Assembly: GCF_049116555.1 (NCBI RefSeq)
Contig: NZ_JAGDYT010000001.1
Span: 62,001 to 126,000 of the forward strand
Direction of reading: 5' to 3'
DNA length: 64,000 nt
From: Maricaulis maris_C
GTDB taxonomy: Bacteria; Pseudomonadota; Alphaproteobacteria; Caulobacterales; Maricaulaceae
The stretch's first letter is position 1, and every line of letters starts with the position of its first letter. The translations under genes and the position numbers were made by a program. Under the pieces are notes generated by a model that worked only from the letters and a program-made list of their open reading frames with translations, did not search any database and was not told the origin of the DNA. Below, piece by piece: positions 43,114-50,818 of this stretch.

Positions 43114-44973
43114 ATGATGACCCAGACCATCAACGCGACCCTTCGCGCCGTCACCGACCGCATTCGCGAGCGCAGTGCCCCGACCCGGTCGGCCTATCTC
43201 GCCCAGATTGCTGCCGCCCGCGAAAACGGCCGCAACCGGTCGACTTTGTCCTGCGGGAATCTCGCGCACGGTTTTGCTGCCTGTGGCGGCGCCGACAAGC
43301 GGGCACTCAAGGATGGTGGCTGGGCCAATGTCGGCATCGTCACCGCCTATAATGACATGCTCTCCGCTCACCAGCCCTTCGGACCCTATCCGGATATCAT
43401 CAAGAAGGCGCTGAACCAGGTCGGCGCGGTCGGCCAGATCGCCGGGGGCGTGCCGGCCATGTGTGACGGCGTCACCCAGGGTCAGCCGGGTATGGAACTC
43501 TCGTTGTTCAGCCGCGATGTGATCGCCATGTCGACCGCCGTTGCGCTGTCCCACAACATGTTCGATGCCGCTCTCTGCCTCGGCGTGTGCGACAAGATCG
43601 TGCCGGGCCTGATGATCGGCGCATTGCGCTTCGGCCATCTGCCGGTGATTTTCGTGCCGGCCGGCCCCATGCGGTCGGGTCTGCCCAATCCGGAAAAGGC
43701 AAAGGTCCGTCAGCTCTTTGCCGAGGGCAAGGTGGGGCGTGACGCCTTGCTGGAAGCCGAAAGCAAGTCCTACCACTCGCCGGGCACGTGTACTTTCTAC
43801 GGAACGGCCAATTCCAATCAGATGCTGATGGAAATCATGGGGCTGCACATTCCCGGCGCCGCTTTCGTCAATCCCGCTGACCCGATGCGCGAGGCGTTCA
43901 CGCGCGCTGCGGCCCAGCGTGCTGCTGCGATTACGGCTGACCAGGACGCTTACGCGCCGATGGGCGAGATCGTCGACGAGAAGGCCATCGTCAATGCGAT
44001 TGTCGGCCTGCACGCCACGGGCGGCTCGACCAATCACACCATCCACCTGATCGCCATTGCGCGGGCGGCCGGCATCCTGGTCGACTGGACCGATTTCGAT
44101 TCTCTGGCCGATGTCACCCCGCTCCTTTGCCGTGTTTATCCGAATGGTCCGGCCGATGTGAACCATTTCCATGCCGCTGGCGGGCTCGGCTACGTCATCC
44201 GCGAATTGCTCGATTCCGGCCTGTTGCATGAGGATGTGAAGACCGTGATGGGCGACGGGCTGCGCGCCTATGCCAGCGACGCTTTCCCCGATGGAGACGG
44301 GTTGAAATGGCAACCCGCCGCGGCTGAGTCCGGCGATCTCGAAATTGTGCGGCCCGTGTCCGAGCCCTTTTCTGCCGACGGCGGCCTCAAACTGCTCGAT
44401 GGGGCCCTTGGTCGCGCGGTGATCAAGGTCTCGGCCGTGAAGCTGGAACATCGCATCGTCGAGGCCCCCGCCCTTGTCTTTGAGAGTCAGGAAAGTTTCC
44501 TCGATCGCTTCAAGGCGGGCGATCTGGATCGGGACTTCATTGCGGTCCTGCGCTTCCAGGGGCCGCGCGCCAATGGCATGCCGGAGCTGCACAAGCTGAC
44601 CCCGGCCTTGGGGTCATTGCAGGATAGGGGCTTCAAGGTGGCACTGGTCACCGACGGCCGCATGTCGGGCGCCTCCGGCAAGGTGCCGGCGGCGATACAT
44701 GTCAGCCCGGAAGCGGCATTGGGTGGCCCGCTGGCGCGGGTTCGCGACGGCGATATCGTTCGGCTTGATGCGGTCGCCGGGACGCTTGGGATCGAGGCGG
44801 ACGGGTTTGACGCGCGCGCACTGGCGACCCCGCCCTCTGCCGTGCAGATCGGCATGGGCCGTGAGCTCTTCTCCGGCTTTCGTCAACTCGCTGGCCCTGC
44901 AGAGGAGGGCGCGCTCGCTATTCCCGACCTCGCTGTCGCCTCGCAGCGCGATGACGCATTGATTCCGGCCTGA
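43114..44973 (+). CDS. edd: 6-Phosphogluconate dehydratase
   Basis: 619 residues of the IlvD/Edd family, an Fe-S dehydratase making 2-keto-3-deoxy-6-phosphogluconate. Segments seen: LSCGNLAHGFAACGG, VGIVTAYNDMLSAHQPF, GVPAMCDGVTQGQPGMELS (cluster Cys), a CTFYGTANSNQM loop and the C-terminal TDGRMSGASGKVPAA. The start has two consecutive ATG codons (43114 and 43117) after ACGGAAG. Eda and glk, often next in related genomes, are not here; a DUF3108 gene follows instead. Confidence 0.97.
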   Translation: MMTQTINATLRAVTDRIRERSAPTRSAYLAQIAAARENGRNRSTLSCGNLAHGFAACGGADKRALKDGGWANVGIVTAYNDMLSAHQPFGPYPDIIKKALNQVGAVGQIAGGVPAMCDGVTQGQPGMELSLFSRDVIAMSTAVALSHNMFDAALCLGVCDKIVPGLMIGALRFGHLPVIFVPAGPMRSGLPNPEKAKVRQLFAEGKVGRDALLEAESKSYHSPGTCTFYGTANSNQMLMEIMGLHIPGAAFVNPADPMREAFTRAAAQRAAAITADQDAYAPMGEIVDEKAIVNAIVGLHATGGSTNHTIHLIAIARAAGILVDWTDFDSLADVTPLLCRVYPNGPADVNHFHAAGGLGYVIRELLDSGLLHEDVKTVMGDGLRAYASDAFPDGDGLKWQPAAAESGDLEIVRPVSEPFSADGGLKLLDGALGRAVIKVSAVKLEHRIVEAPALVFESQESFLDRFKAGDLDRDFIAVLRFQGPRANGMPELHKLTPALGSLQDRGFKVALVTDGRMSGASGKVPAAIHVSPEAALGGPLARVRDGDIVRLDAVAGTLGIEADGFDARALATPPSAVQIGMGRELFSGFRQLAGPAEEGALAIPDLAVASQRDDALIPA

Positions 44974-44982
44974 CCTGCCATC

Positions 44983-44997
44983 ATCCTGCCGCAGGAT
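44983..44997. repeat. Short palindrome ATCCTGC-C-GCAGGAT after edd
   Basis: Seven-base arms with a one-base centre lie between edd and the DUF3108 gene. There is no T-run, so it is not a standard terminator; it could be a protein site or a processing hairpin. Confidence 0.3.
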
Positions 44998-45036
44998 CAG
45001 GCGAAATTGGTCGCTTGGCCGGTGTCGGGGACTGCG

Positions 45037-45867
45037 ATGTCGACGCGTAATGTCTGGCTTGTTGTCGCGACGTGCCTGGGCCTTTGTATGGCGCCTGGGG
45101 CGGCGGGGAGTGATGAGGCCGTCCCCGCGCCCGGGAACGCCCAAGACGCCGTGCGGGTTTCGGCCCGATATGCGTCGTCTGTGCTCTTCTTCAAGGTCGG
45201 CGAGATAACGCTGGATGCGCGTTTCGGTGAGGCCGGATACGCCGCCGAGAGCTATATCGAGGCGGCCGGGCTCGCGGCGCTCTTCACGGATTTCGATATC
45301 CGCGCCGAAGTCTCCGGACAGGGCGGCAATGGGGCGCGTGAGCCGCAGGTCTATGAACACGTGGAGCGGACCGGATCAAAAGTCCGTTCTGTCCGGATAG
45401 AGTTCTCGGATGTTGTCGCTCGCTCCGAGGCGGAGCCGCCTTTCGGCTCCTGGGGCGTGCCACCGGCCAGCGATAGCGACCGGACGGATGTGATTGACCC
45501 GATGACAGCATTTTTCGAGTTGTCGCGCCGGCTGGAGGGCGGAGAGGGTTGCCAAGGCCGTCTCGCCGTTTTCGATGGCAAGGCGCGCTATGACCTTCGT
45601 CTGGAAACCGTTGGAACGGACCGGGTCCGGACGCGCGCCTGGCGTGGCGACGCGCTCCTCTGCCACGCCTGGTATGAACCGATTTCCGGCTATGATCCGG
45701 AAGACTATCCAAGCGCGTCCGAGTTGCGCCACCCGCTGGTCCTGTGGCTGGCACCGATTGCCGGAGACGCAGCCTATCTGCCTGTGCGTCTGCACACCCG
45801 GGCGGGCTTTGGTGGTGTGACGATCGAACTGACCGGTCTCCGTGTCGAACCGGCGCCGGGCGGTTAG
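45037..45867 (+). CDS. Secreted DUF3108-like protein
   Basis: 276 residues. Signal peptide MSTRNVWLVVATCLGLC to about residue 25, then a beta-rich periplasmic domain. Features typical of DUF3108 proteins are VSARYASSVLFFKVGEITLDA at the start, ESYIEAAGLAALFTDFDI, a DPMTAFFELSR segment in the middle and a terminal GGVTIELTGLRVEP. Function unknown; the family is predicted to be a periplasmic lipid- or glycan-binding beta-sandwich. ATG at 45037 is chosen for the signal peptide; a TTG ten codons upstream is an alternative. It may be cotranscribed with edd. Confidence 0.65.
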   Translation: MSTRNVWLVVATCLGLCMAPGAAGSDEAVPAPGNAQDAVRVSARYASSVLFFKVGEITLDARFGEAGYAAESYIEAAGLAALFTDFDIRAEVSGQGGNGAREPQVYEHVERTGSKVRSVRIEFSDVVARSEAEPPFGSWGVPPASDSDRTDVIDPMTAFFELSRRLEGGEGCQGRLAVFDGKARYDLRLETVGTDRVRTRAWRGDALLCHAWYEPISGYDPEDYPSASELRHPLVLWLAPIAGDAAYLPVRLHTRAGFGGVTIELTGLRVEPAPGG

Positions 45868-45884
45868 CTCAAAAAGCTCGATAG

Positions 45885-45900
45885 CGTGATCGTGATCACA
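45885..45900. promoter_or_regulatory. CRP-type binding box (CGTGA-N6-TCACA)
   Basis: Matches the E. coli CRP consensus TGTGA-N6-TCACA at 9 of 10 arm positions. The inner 14 bp also read as GTGATC-GT-GATCAC, a perfect inverted repeat. The N6 spacing and the outer G distinguish it from FNR boxes (TTGAT-N4-ATCAA). A Crp/Fnr-family gene with matching DNA-reading residues lies in the same cassette. Confidence 0.7.
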
Positions 45901-45921
45901 TGTTGCAAGGCCGCTCGCCGG

Positions 45922-45934
45922 TAGAATCACGGGA
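45922..45934 (+). promoter_or_regulatory. Candidate class II CRP-dependent promoter (-10 TAGAAT)
   Basis: TAGAAT (45922-45927) matches the -10 consensus at five of six bases. A start near 45934 places the CRP box centre (45892.5) at -41.5, the class II activator position. There is no good -35, as expected for such promoters. Confidence 0.5.
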
Positions 45935-46041
45935 CCGCTCACCGAGCGGCCCCAAACTCCCGGGATCAGCTTGCTGTGCCGGGAGGGGCGGGGTGCAAGT
46001 CCTTGCCCATGCGAAGCCCCAACTTCGCCTTGCGCCCCGCC
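45931..46041 (+). ncRNA. Candidate structured RNA (sRNA or 5' leader) with three hairpins
   Basis: Hairpin 1: CCGCTC-ACC-GAGCGG (45935-45949), extended by GGG/CCC with a bulged A. Hairpin 2: CTCCCGG (45957-45963) with CCGGGAG (45979-45985), loop 15 nt. Hairpin 3: a 13-bp stem, 45987-45999 with 46029-46041, containing one G-U pair; inside it GCGAAG (46011-46016) pairs with CTTCGC (46023-46028) around a CCCCAA loop, with an 11-nt one-sided bulge. No T-run follows, so it is either the leader of the TIR mRNA or a processed sRNA. It matches no RNA family I recognise. Confidence 0.5.
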
Positions 46042-46224
46042 GCCATTGGGCCGCCCTGCGGTCGCATGATCGCCTGATCAACGCGCGATGGACGCTACGC
46101 ATCAGCGCGTTTGACAAGGAAAACGTGTTGAAAGTTGAGTTTGCCATGCCCTTCCGTCACCGCTCCCGGTTGCACGACACGAGCGAAGCAACAATGATGG
46201 CCGTCCGCGATTTGGGAACAGGTG

Positions 46225-48270
46225 ATGAGTGTGGGCACGCGCTATCGGGCGTTTATCAGTTATAGCCATCGAGATCAGGCGTTTGCACGCGCGTTGCACC
46301 GGCAGCTCGAGACCTATCGCGTCCCTTCGCACCTGGTCGGCCGCGAGACAGCGCTCGGGGCGGTGCCACGACGATTGACGCCCATTTTTCGCGATCGCGA
46401 GGATCTCGCCGCAACCGGTGATCTGACAGCCTCCGTTCGTGATGCCCTGGCCAATTCCGGCACGCTGATCGTGGTCTGCTCACCCGATGCGGTGGCGTCG
46501 CGCTGGGTGAATGAAGAAATTCGCGCCTACCGTCAGCTCAATCCAGGCGGCACGATTCTCGCGGCTGTTCTGGCGGGTGACCCGGACGCGGACCCCGAGG
46601 CTGAACCTCAATTCGCCTGCTTCCCGCCGGCCCTTCTGGAACCGGGCGCTGATGGCGTCGCTAGCGAGCCCGTCGCTGCCGACATGCGGCGCGAAGCTGA
46701 CGGGCGGCGCATGGCGCTGTTGAAGCTTGTCGCCGGTCTTGTCGGTGTCAGTCTGGACCAGCTGATCCAGCGCGACCTCCAGCGTCGGCAAAGGCGCGTG
46801 ACCGCCATCACAGGCGCGTCCGTCTTGCTTTCCGCTATCATGGCCGCATTGACGCTGCTGGCTCTCTCGGCTCGTTCCGAGGCGGAGAGGCGCAAGGCCG
46901 AGGCCGAGGACCTTATTGAGTTCATGCTGAATGATCTAAGAGATAATCTGGAACCGGTCGGGCGGCTTGATGCGCTCGATGCCGTGGGGGCCAAAGTGAT
47001 CGAGTATTACGACAACCAGGGTGCTGCCACCATGACCTCGGACGAACTTGGCCGCCGCGCGCGAGCCTTCCACCTTCTTGGTGAGATAGACAGTGCTCAG
47101 GGCGATCTGGACAATGCCTACCAGCACTTCCGCATCGCCTATGAATCCACCAGTCGCATCCTTGCGGTCGAGCCGAGCATGCCCGAGCGCATCTATGAGC
47201 ACGCGCAGAGTACCTACTGGGTTGGATATTTCGCTTGGCGCAGGGGTGATCTGGATAGCGCAGAGCGCCGCTTTGTTGAATATCGAGACCTCGCCTATCA
47301 ACTTGTCGACGCCGACCCGGACAATCTCGAATGGCAGACCGAGGTCGCTTACGCCCACTCGAATATCGGATCACTTTATGTTGGCCAGCGTCGGTGGGCG
47401 GACGCCTTGATCGAGGCGCGCTCAGCGGTCAGGCAGTTCCGCGTTCTCGCCGCCGGCCGGCCCGACGCGCATGCGGCTTGGACCGAATTGGCGCAGGGTC
47501 TCGCCTGGGTGGCGTCGATTTCGGAGATCACCGATGGTCGTGATGCGTCGATTGCTGTGCTGCATGAGCAGTTGGAACTCTATGAAAGCGGGCGGATCGA
47601 CTCCACTGATGACTGGCGGGTCCGGCGCAATGTGATCGCCGCGGAATACGCCCTGGCGCGCCTGTTGATCACGCCCAGCGAAACCACCACCGAAGACGAT
47701 CTCGACATGGCATTGGCCATTCTCGAATCTGCCGCACTCGAGGCGTCTGCGCTGGTCGCGCATGAACCGGATAATCTGGAATGGCGATTGATCGCTGTCA
47801 GGCAGCGCCTCTGGCAGGCGCAGGCGGAGCTTTATAGCGGCGATGTGACCGGCGCCCGCGATGCCTATGTTGCGGCAACAGGCTTCATGGCGCATCCCGC
47901 CTGGGGCGGCGCGGAGGGCGCGCGATTTGCCGTCAGCCGTTTGCATGCCAGCCTCATCGAGGGGCGGATATTTGCCGCGCGGGGCGATTTCGAAGCGGCA
48001 CAAACCTCCGTCGAACACATGTTGGCGACCCTCGGTCAGGTCGATGACTGGGACGGCGCGTTGGAACGCGCGCCCTATTACTACGCGGCGGGTGCCAACA
48101 CGCTCGCGGACTCACTGGAGGCACAGGGGCAGGCGGCTGAAGCGCACCGTATTCGCGAGGACATCGTTCGCCGACTCGAGCCCATCCGTGACCGCATTCG
48201 AACCGATTCGGCCGCCGAGCTTGCCTATGCTCGTGAGTCGCTCGATCACGCGCTCATTCGCGCAGAATAG
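46225..48270 (+). CDS. Membrane-anchored TIR-TPR protein
   Basis: 681 residues. The N-terminal TIR domain (about 5-150) has the box-1-like YRAFISYSHRDQAFA start, LTPIFRDRED, LIVVCSPDAVASRWVNEEI and a LDQL end. Glu97/Glu98 after Trp94 lie where NAD-cleaving TIR domains keep their catalytic Glu. A single membrane helix (about 192-214) and a charged linker follow. Then comes an EFMLNDLRDNLEPVGRLDAL segment and TPR-like helical repeats from about 270 to 670. The topology suggests TIR in the cytoplasm and repeats on the other side. It heads a cassette with an unknown protein and a cyclase. NADase activity and a defence role are inferences. Confidence 0.8.
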   Translation: MSVGTRYRAFISYSHRDQAFARALHRQLETYRVPSHLVGRETALGAVPRRLTPIFRDREDLAATGDLTASVRDALANSGTLIVVCSPDAVASRWVNEEIRAYRQLNPGGTILAAVLAGDPDADPEAEPQFACFPPALLEPGADGVASEPVAADMRREADGRRMALLKLVAGLVGVSLDQLIQRDLQRRQRRVTAITGASVLLSAIMAALTLLALSARSEAERRKAEAEDLIEFMLNDLRDNLEPVGRLDALDAVGAKVIEYYDNQGAATMTSDELGRRARAFHLLGEIDSAQGDLDNAYQHFRIAYESTSRILAVEPSMPERIYEHAQSTYWVGYFAWRRGDLDSAERRFVEYRDLAYQLVDADPDNLEWQTEVAYAHSNIGSLYVGQRRWADALIEARSAVRQFRVLAAGRPDAHAAWTELAQGLAWVASISEITDGRDASIAVLHEQLELYESGRIDSTDDWRVRRNVIAAEYALARLLITPSETTTEDDLDMALAILESAALEASALVAHEPDNLEWRLIAVRQRLWQAQAELYSGDVTGARDAYVAATGFMAHPAWGGAEGARFAVSRLHASLIEGRIFAARGDFEAAQTSVEHMLATLGQVDDWDGALERAPYYYAAGANTLADSLEAQGQAAEAHRIREDIVRRLEPIRDRIRTDSAAELAYARESLDHALIRAE

Positions 48271-48326
48271 TATCGCCGGCCCTGCGCGCGGGCCGGATGC
48301 GGCAATCGCCAGAGGGGGATATCCAT

Positions 48327-48935
48327 ATGGCAGTGATCGACCGGGACGCTTTTGACGGGACGAAAATCCAGGAAGAGTTGGAGGGTGTGTGCGGTCTGAC
48401 TCCGACGCAGACCCAACTCAGCCTCATTGCCCAGGCCACGAATGGATTCGTGGTCATGAATGGCAGTGATGTCGGCCGGGAAATGTTTGACGATGCGGAG
48501 ATTTCGCAAATCTTCGTCATCTTCGCCGAAACGGTGAATGACTTTTCGAATGCAGATGCGTCGACTTTGCGCACCGCTGTGTCCGCTGCATTGGCGGGAA
48601 TGTGGACGCCTTGCTCTGGCGATATGCCCTGTCCGTTTGATCAGGCGGCGCATGGACGCACGCGCATGATATTTCATGTCCATGTGCCCGGCTGGGGTTT
48701 CGAGCCGGCCCGCATCAAATTCAAGGGGAAGGATCCGTCAGGCTCGTTTTGCGGGCTGGACTGGCTGATGCTGAACGGGGAAAACTGCAAGCCATACAGC
48801 TTCCAGATTCAAACCAAGCCTGTCGAGGAGCCTGAAACCTATGAGTTCGCGCTCTTCATCAAGTCGTCACAGGATGCGGGTGACCAGGCAACGGGGATCA
48901 TTATCGATCCGGCCCTTGAACTCACCCCGCCCTGA
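48327..48935 (+). CDS. Hypothetical protein in the TIR/cyclase cassette
   Basis: 202 residues of no family I recognise. No signal peptide or membrane helix. The first 95 residues look mainly helical (EELEGVCG, IFVIFAETVNDF). The C-terminal half looks like a beta-sandwich (MIFHVHVPGWGFEPARIKFKG, YSFQIQTK, YEFALFIKS, ending GIIIDPALELTPP). Five Cys are scattered, not in a metal motif. ATG at 48327 has a strong AGAGGGGGA site; an upstream ATG adds ten residues. It sits 56 bp after the TIR gene and 47 bp before the cyclase gene, all co-directional, so it is likely a partner of one or both. Confidence 0.65.
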   Translation: MAVIDRDAFDGTKIQEELEGVCGLTPTQTQLSLIAQATNGFVVMNGSDVGREMFDDAEISQIFVIFAETVNDFSNADASTLRTAVSAALAGMWTPCSGDMPCPFDQAAHGRTRMIFHVHVPGWGFEPARIKFKGKDPSGSFCGLDWLMLNGENCKPYSFQIQTKPVEEPETYEFALFIKSSQDAGDQATGIIIDPALELTPP

Positions 48936-48982
48936 TCTGCAGTTGCACGCGCTGCGCCGCCGCATGCGAGCGGGGACCGGCT

Positions 48983-50818
48983 GTGCGTGAGCAGATCATC
49001 AATCGGTTCAATTCGGGCGATCTCGCCCGGGCGTATGACCTGTGTCAGGACGGTCTCCTGGACCGCCCTGACGATTTCTGGCTGAAGCATCGGGCGGTTC
49101 TTTGCCTGATACGGTCCGGCGCTCTCGAACGCGCTTTCGCCGCCTATCATGAATACCGCCTGGCCGAGATCCGTCATGACGAGGATTGCCTGGCGGTTGG
49201 AGCCCGCCTGCTCAAGGCGCTCGCCCTCGAAGCCCATGGTCGGGACTTTGCGCGCCAGGCTGCCGAGAGCGCCCGCAAATATGCGGATGTCCATGCAAGG
49301 ACGGGAGGCCATTACCCGGCGATCAACGCAGCCAGCATGTTCATGCTGGCTGGCGAGCCCGGGCAGGCGGAGAATTTTGCGCGCGAGGTTCTCTATGGCA
49401 CTTTCGCAAATACGCCCGCCACGCCGGAGGAGGCGTATTATCGGCATGCCTCCCAGGCCGAGGCCTATTTGCTGCTCGGGGATCTGCCAGCGGCCCGATC
49501 CACGCTTAAAGAGGCGTTCCGCCAGGACCCCGACAATCATCTGGCCCATGCCACGACCTTGCGCCAACTCCGTCTGCTGGTGTCTGTTCTCGGGCTCGAC
49601 GCCGGCTGGCTGCAGGCGTTGGAGCCGCCACGTCCGGCGCATTTCGCGGGCCATATCTTCGGCCTGGGTGAGGGCGAGCGGCAGCTGGCGCTCGGGTCGG
49701 AGGCCCGGCTGCGTGATCTCGTCGACATGACCCTGGCGCGTCACAATGTCGGGGCCGTCTATGGCGCCCTGGCTGCCGGATCGGACATTGTCATCGCCGA
49801 ATCCGCTCTGGCCCGCGGCTGCGAACTCAACCTCGTCCTGCCCGTCCCGGTATCGGTTTTCGTCGACGCGTCCGTGCGTCCCTTCGGTGACGCCTGGCGG
49901 ACCCGCTTCGATGCCTGCCTGGAACGAGCCGAGAAGATTACCGAGCTGACCAGCGACCGACGCATCCTGTCACCGGCGACCATCAATTACGCGAGTCTCG
50001 TCGCCATGGGCATGTCGCGTATGCGAGCGCAGGTTCTGGCGACGCGTCCGCTGCAAATTCTGATCGCGGAGGAGGCCAACTCCGAGGGGTCTCGCGCCGA
50101 TTGCGGGACGCTGCATGATGGCGCGGTCTGGTCCGGTTGTGGCCTGGATCAGGTGCGTCTGGCCTATCCCGGTCAGCGTCGGGCGATGGCGGCGAAGACC
50201 CAGGCCTCAGGCCTGGAGCCCGGCTTCAAGCCGGCCATGCGGGCCATGCTCTTCCTGGACATCGCTGGCTCATCGGCGGTTCCGGATGATCGCGTCCCGC
50301 ATTTTGTCCAGTCGGTGCTGAAATCGCTGGCGGCGTGTTGCGACGCCCTCGCCGATCCGCCTCTTCATGCCGACAGCTGGGGGGATGGCATGTTCCTGGC
50401 TTTCACGACCGTGGAGCAGGCCGCGCGCGCGGCCGAATCCCTTCGGTTGGCCTTTGCCGGGATCGACATGCGCGCCGAGGACCTGCCGACTTCGCTGGGG
50501 CTTCGCATCGCCGGCCATTTCGGCCCGGTTCATGAGGGCGAGGACCCGTTACAGAAGCGTCCCTCACTCTTTGGCGGTCAGGTGGCGGTTGCTGCCCGGA
50601 TCGAGGCCGCCACAGTGCCGGGCTCCATTTTCGTCAGTGAGGCCTTTGCGGCGGCGCTGACCATGTCGTCATCCGACTTTCGCAGTGAGTATGTCGGGCA
50701 AATCAGAATCGACGCCCACATGCCCGAGCACAGGCTCTATGCACTGCGGGCTTTGCCGGTAAAGGCCGCCGCCAGGTTGCGGCGTGTCCGATCAGCTCGA
50801 CCCGCGAAGCCGGTCTAG
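48983..50818 (+). CDS. TPR / SLOG-like / class III nucleotidyl cyclase protein
   Basis: 611 residues in three parts. Residues 1-215 are TPR-like helices of the TRAFs-binding (DUF4071) type. Residues 222-325 have a Rossmann-like segment (GHIFG, GALAAGSDIVIAESALARG, LNLVLPVPVSVF) resembling SLOG nucleotide-sensor domains. Residues 418-575 are a class III cyclase domain with metal Asp426 (LFLDIAGSS) and Asp468 (SWGDGMF). In the VNxAAR transition-state motif the Asn is replaced: GGQVAVAARIE has Ala535 and keeps Arg539. Activity may therefore be low, altered or absent. No membrane helix. GTG start. Its end overlaps the convergent Crp gene by 27 bp. Confidence 0.78.
   Translation: MREQIINRFNSGDLARAYDLCQDGLLDRPDDFWLKHRAVLCLIRSGALERAFAAYHEYRLAEIRHDEDCLAVGARLLKALALEAHGRDFARQAAESARKYADVHARTGGHYPAINAASMFMLAGEPGQAENFAREVLYGTFANTPATPEEAYYRHASQAEAYLLLGDLPAARSTLKEAFRQDPDNHLAHATTLRQLRLLVSVLGLDAGWLQALEPPRPAHFAGHIFGLGEGERQLALGSEARLRDLVDMTLARHNVGAVYGALAAGSDIVIAESALARGCELNLVLPVPVSVFVDASVRPFGDAWRTRFDACLERAEKITELTSDRRILSPATINYASLVAMGMSRMRAQVLATRPLQILIAEEANSEGSRADCGTLHDGAVWSGCGLDQVRLAYPGQRRAMAAKTQASGLEPGFKPAMRAMLFLDIAGSSAVPDDRVPHFVQSVLKSLAACCDALADPPLHADSWGDGMFLAFTTVEQAARAAESLRLAFAGIDMRAEDLPTSLGLRIAGHFGPVHEGEDPLQKRPSLFGGQVAVAARIEAATVPGSIFVSEAFAAALTMSSSDFRSEYVGQIRIDAHMPEHRLYALRALPVKAAARLRRVRSARPAKPV

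Larger units (their letters stand above)
45868..46224. other. Leader region before the TIR cassette
   Basis: About 357 bp without a convincing gene; readings of 83 and 121 residues on either strand have no family character and overlap RNA stems. It contains, in order, a CRP-type box, a -10 hexamer and three consecutive hairpins (separate entries), then about 180 nt of ordinary sequence up to the TIR start. Confidence 0.6.

Noticed and set aside
45991..46010. GGTGCAAGTCCTTG-like stretch resembling group II intron or cobalamin riboswitch sequence
   Set aside because: No reverse transcriptase, no domain V hairpin and no B12 box; the bases are part of the local stem-loop.
45896..46265. Open readings of 83 (minus) and 121 (plus) residues in the leader of the TIR cassette
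   Set aside because: No ribosome site or family character, and they run through the paired RNA stems; the structured RNA explains the region better.
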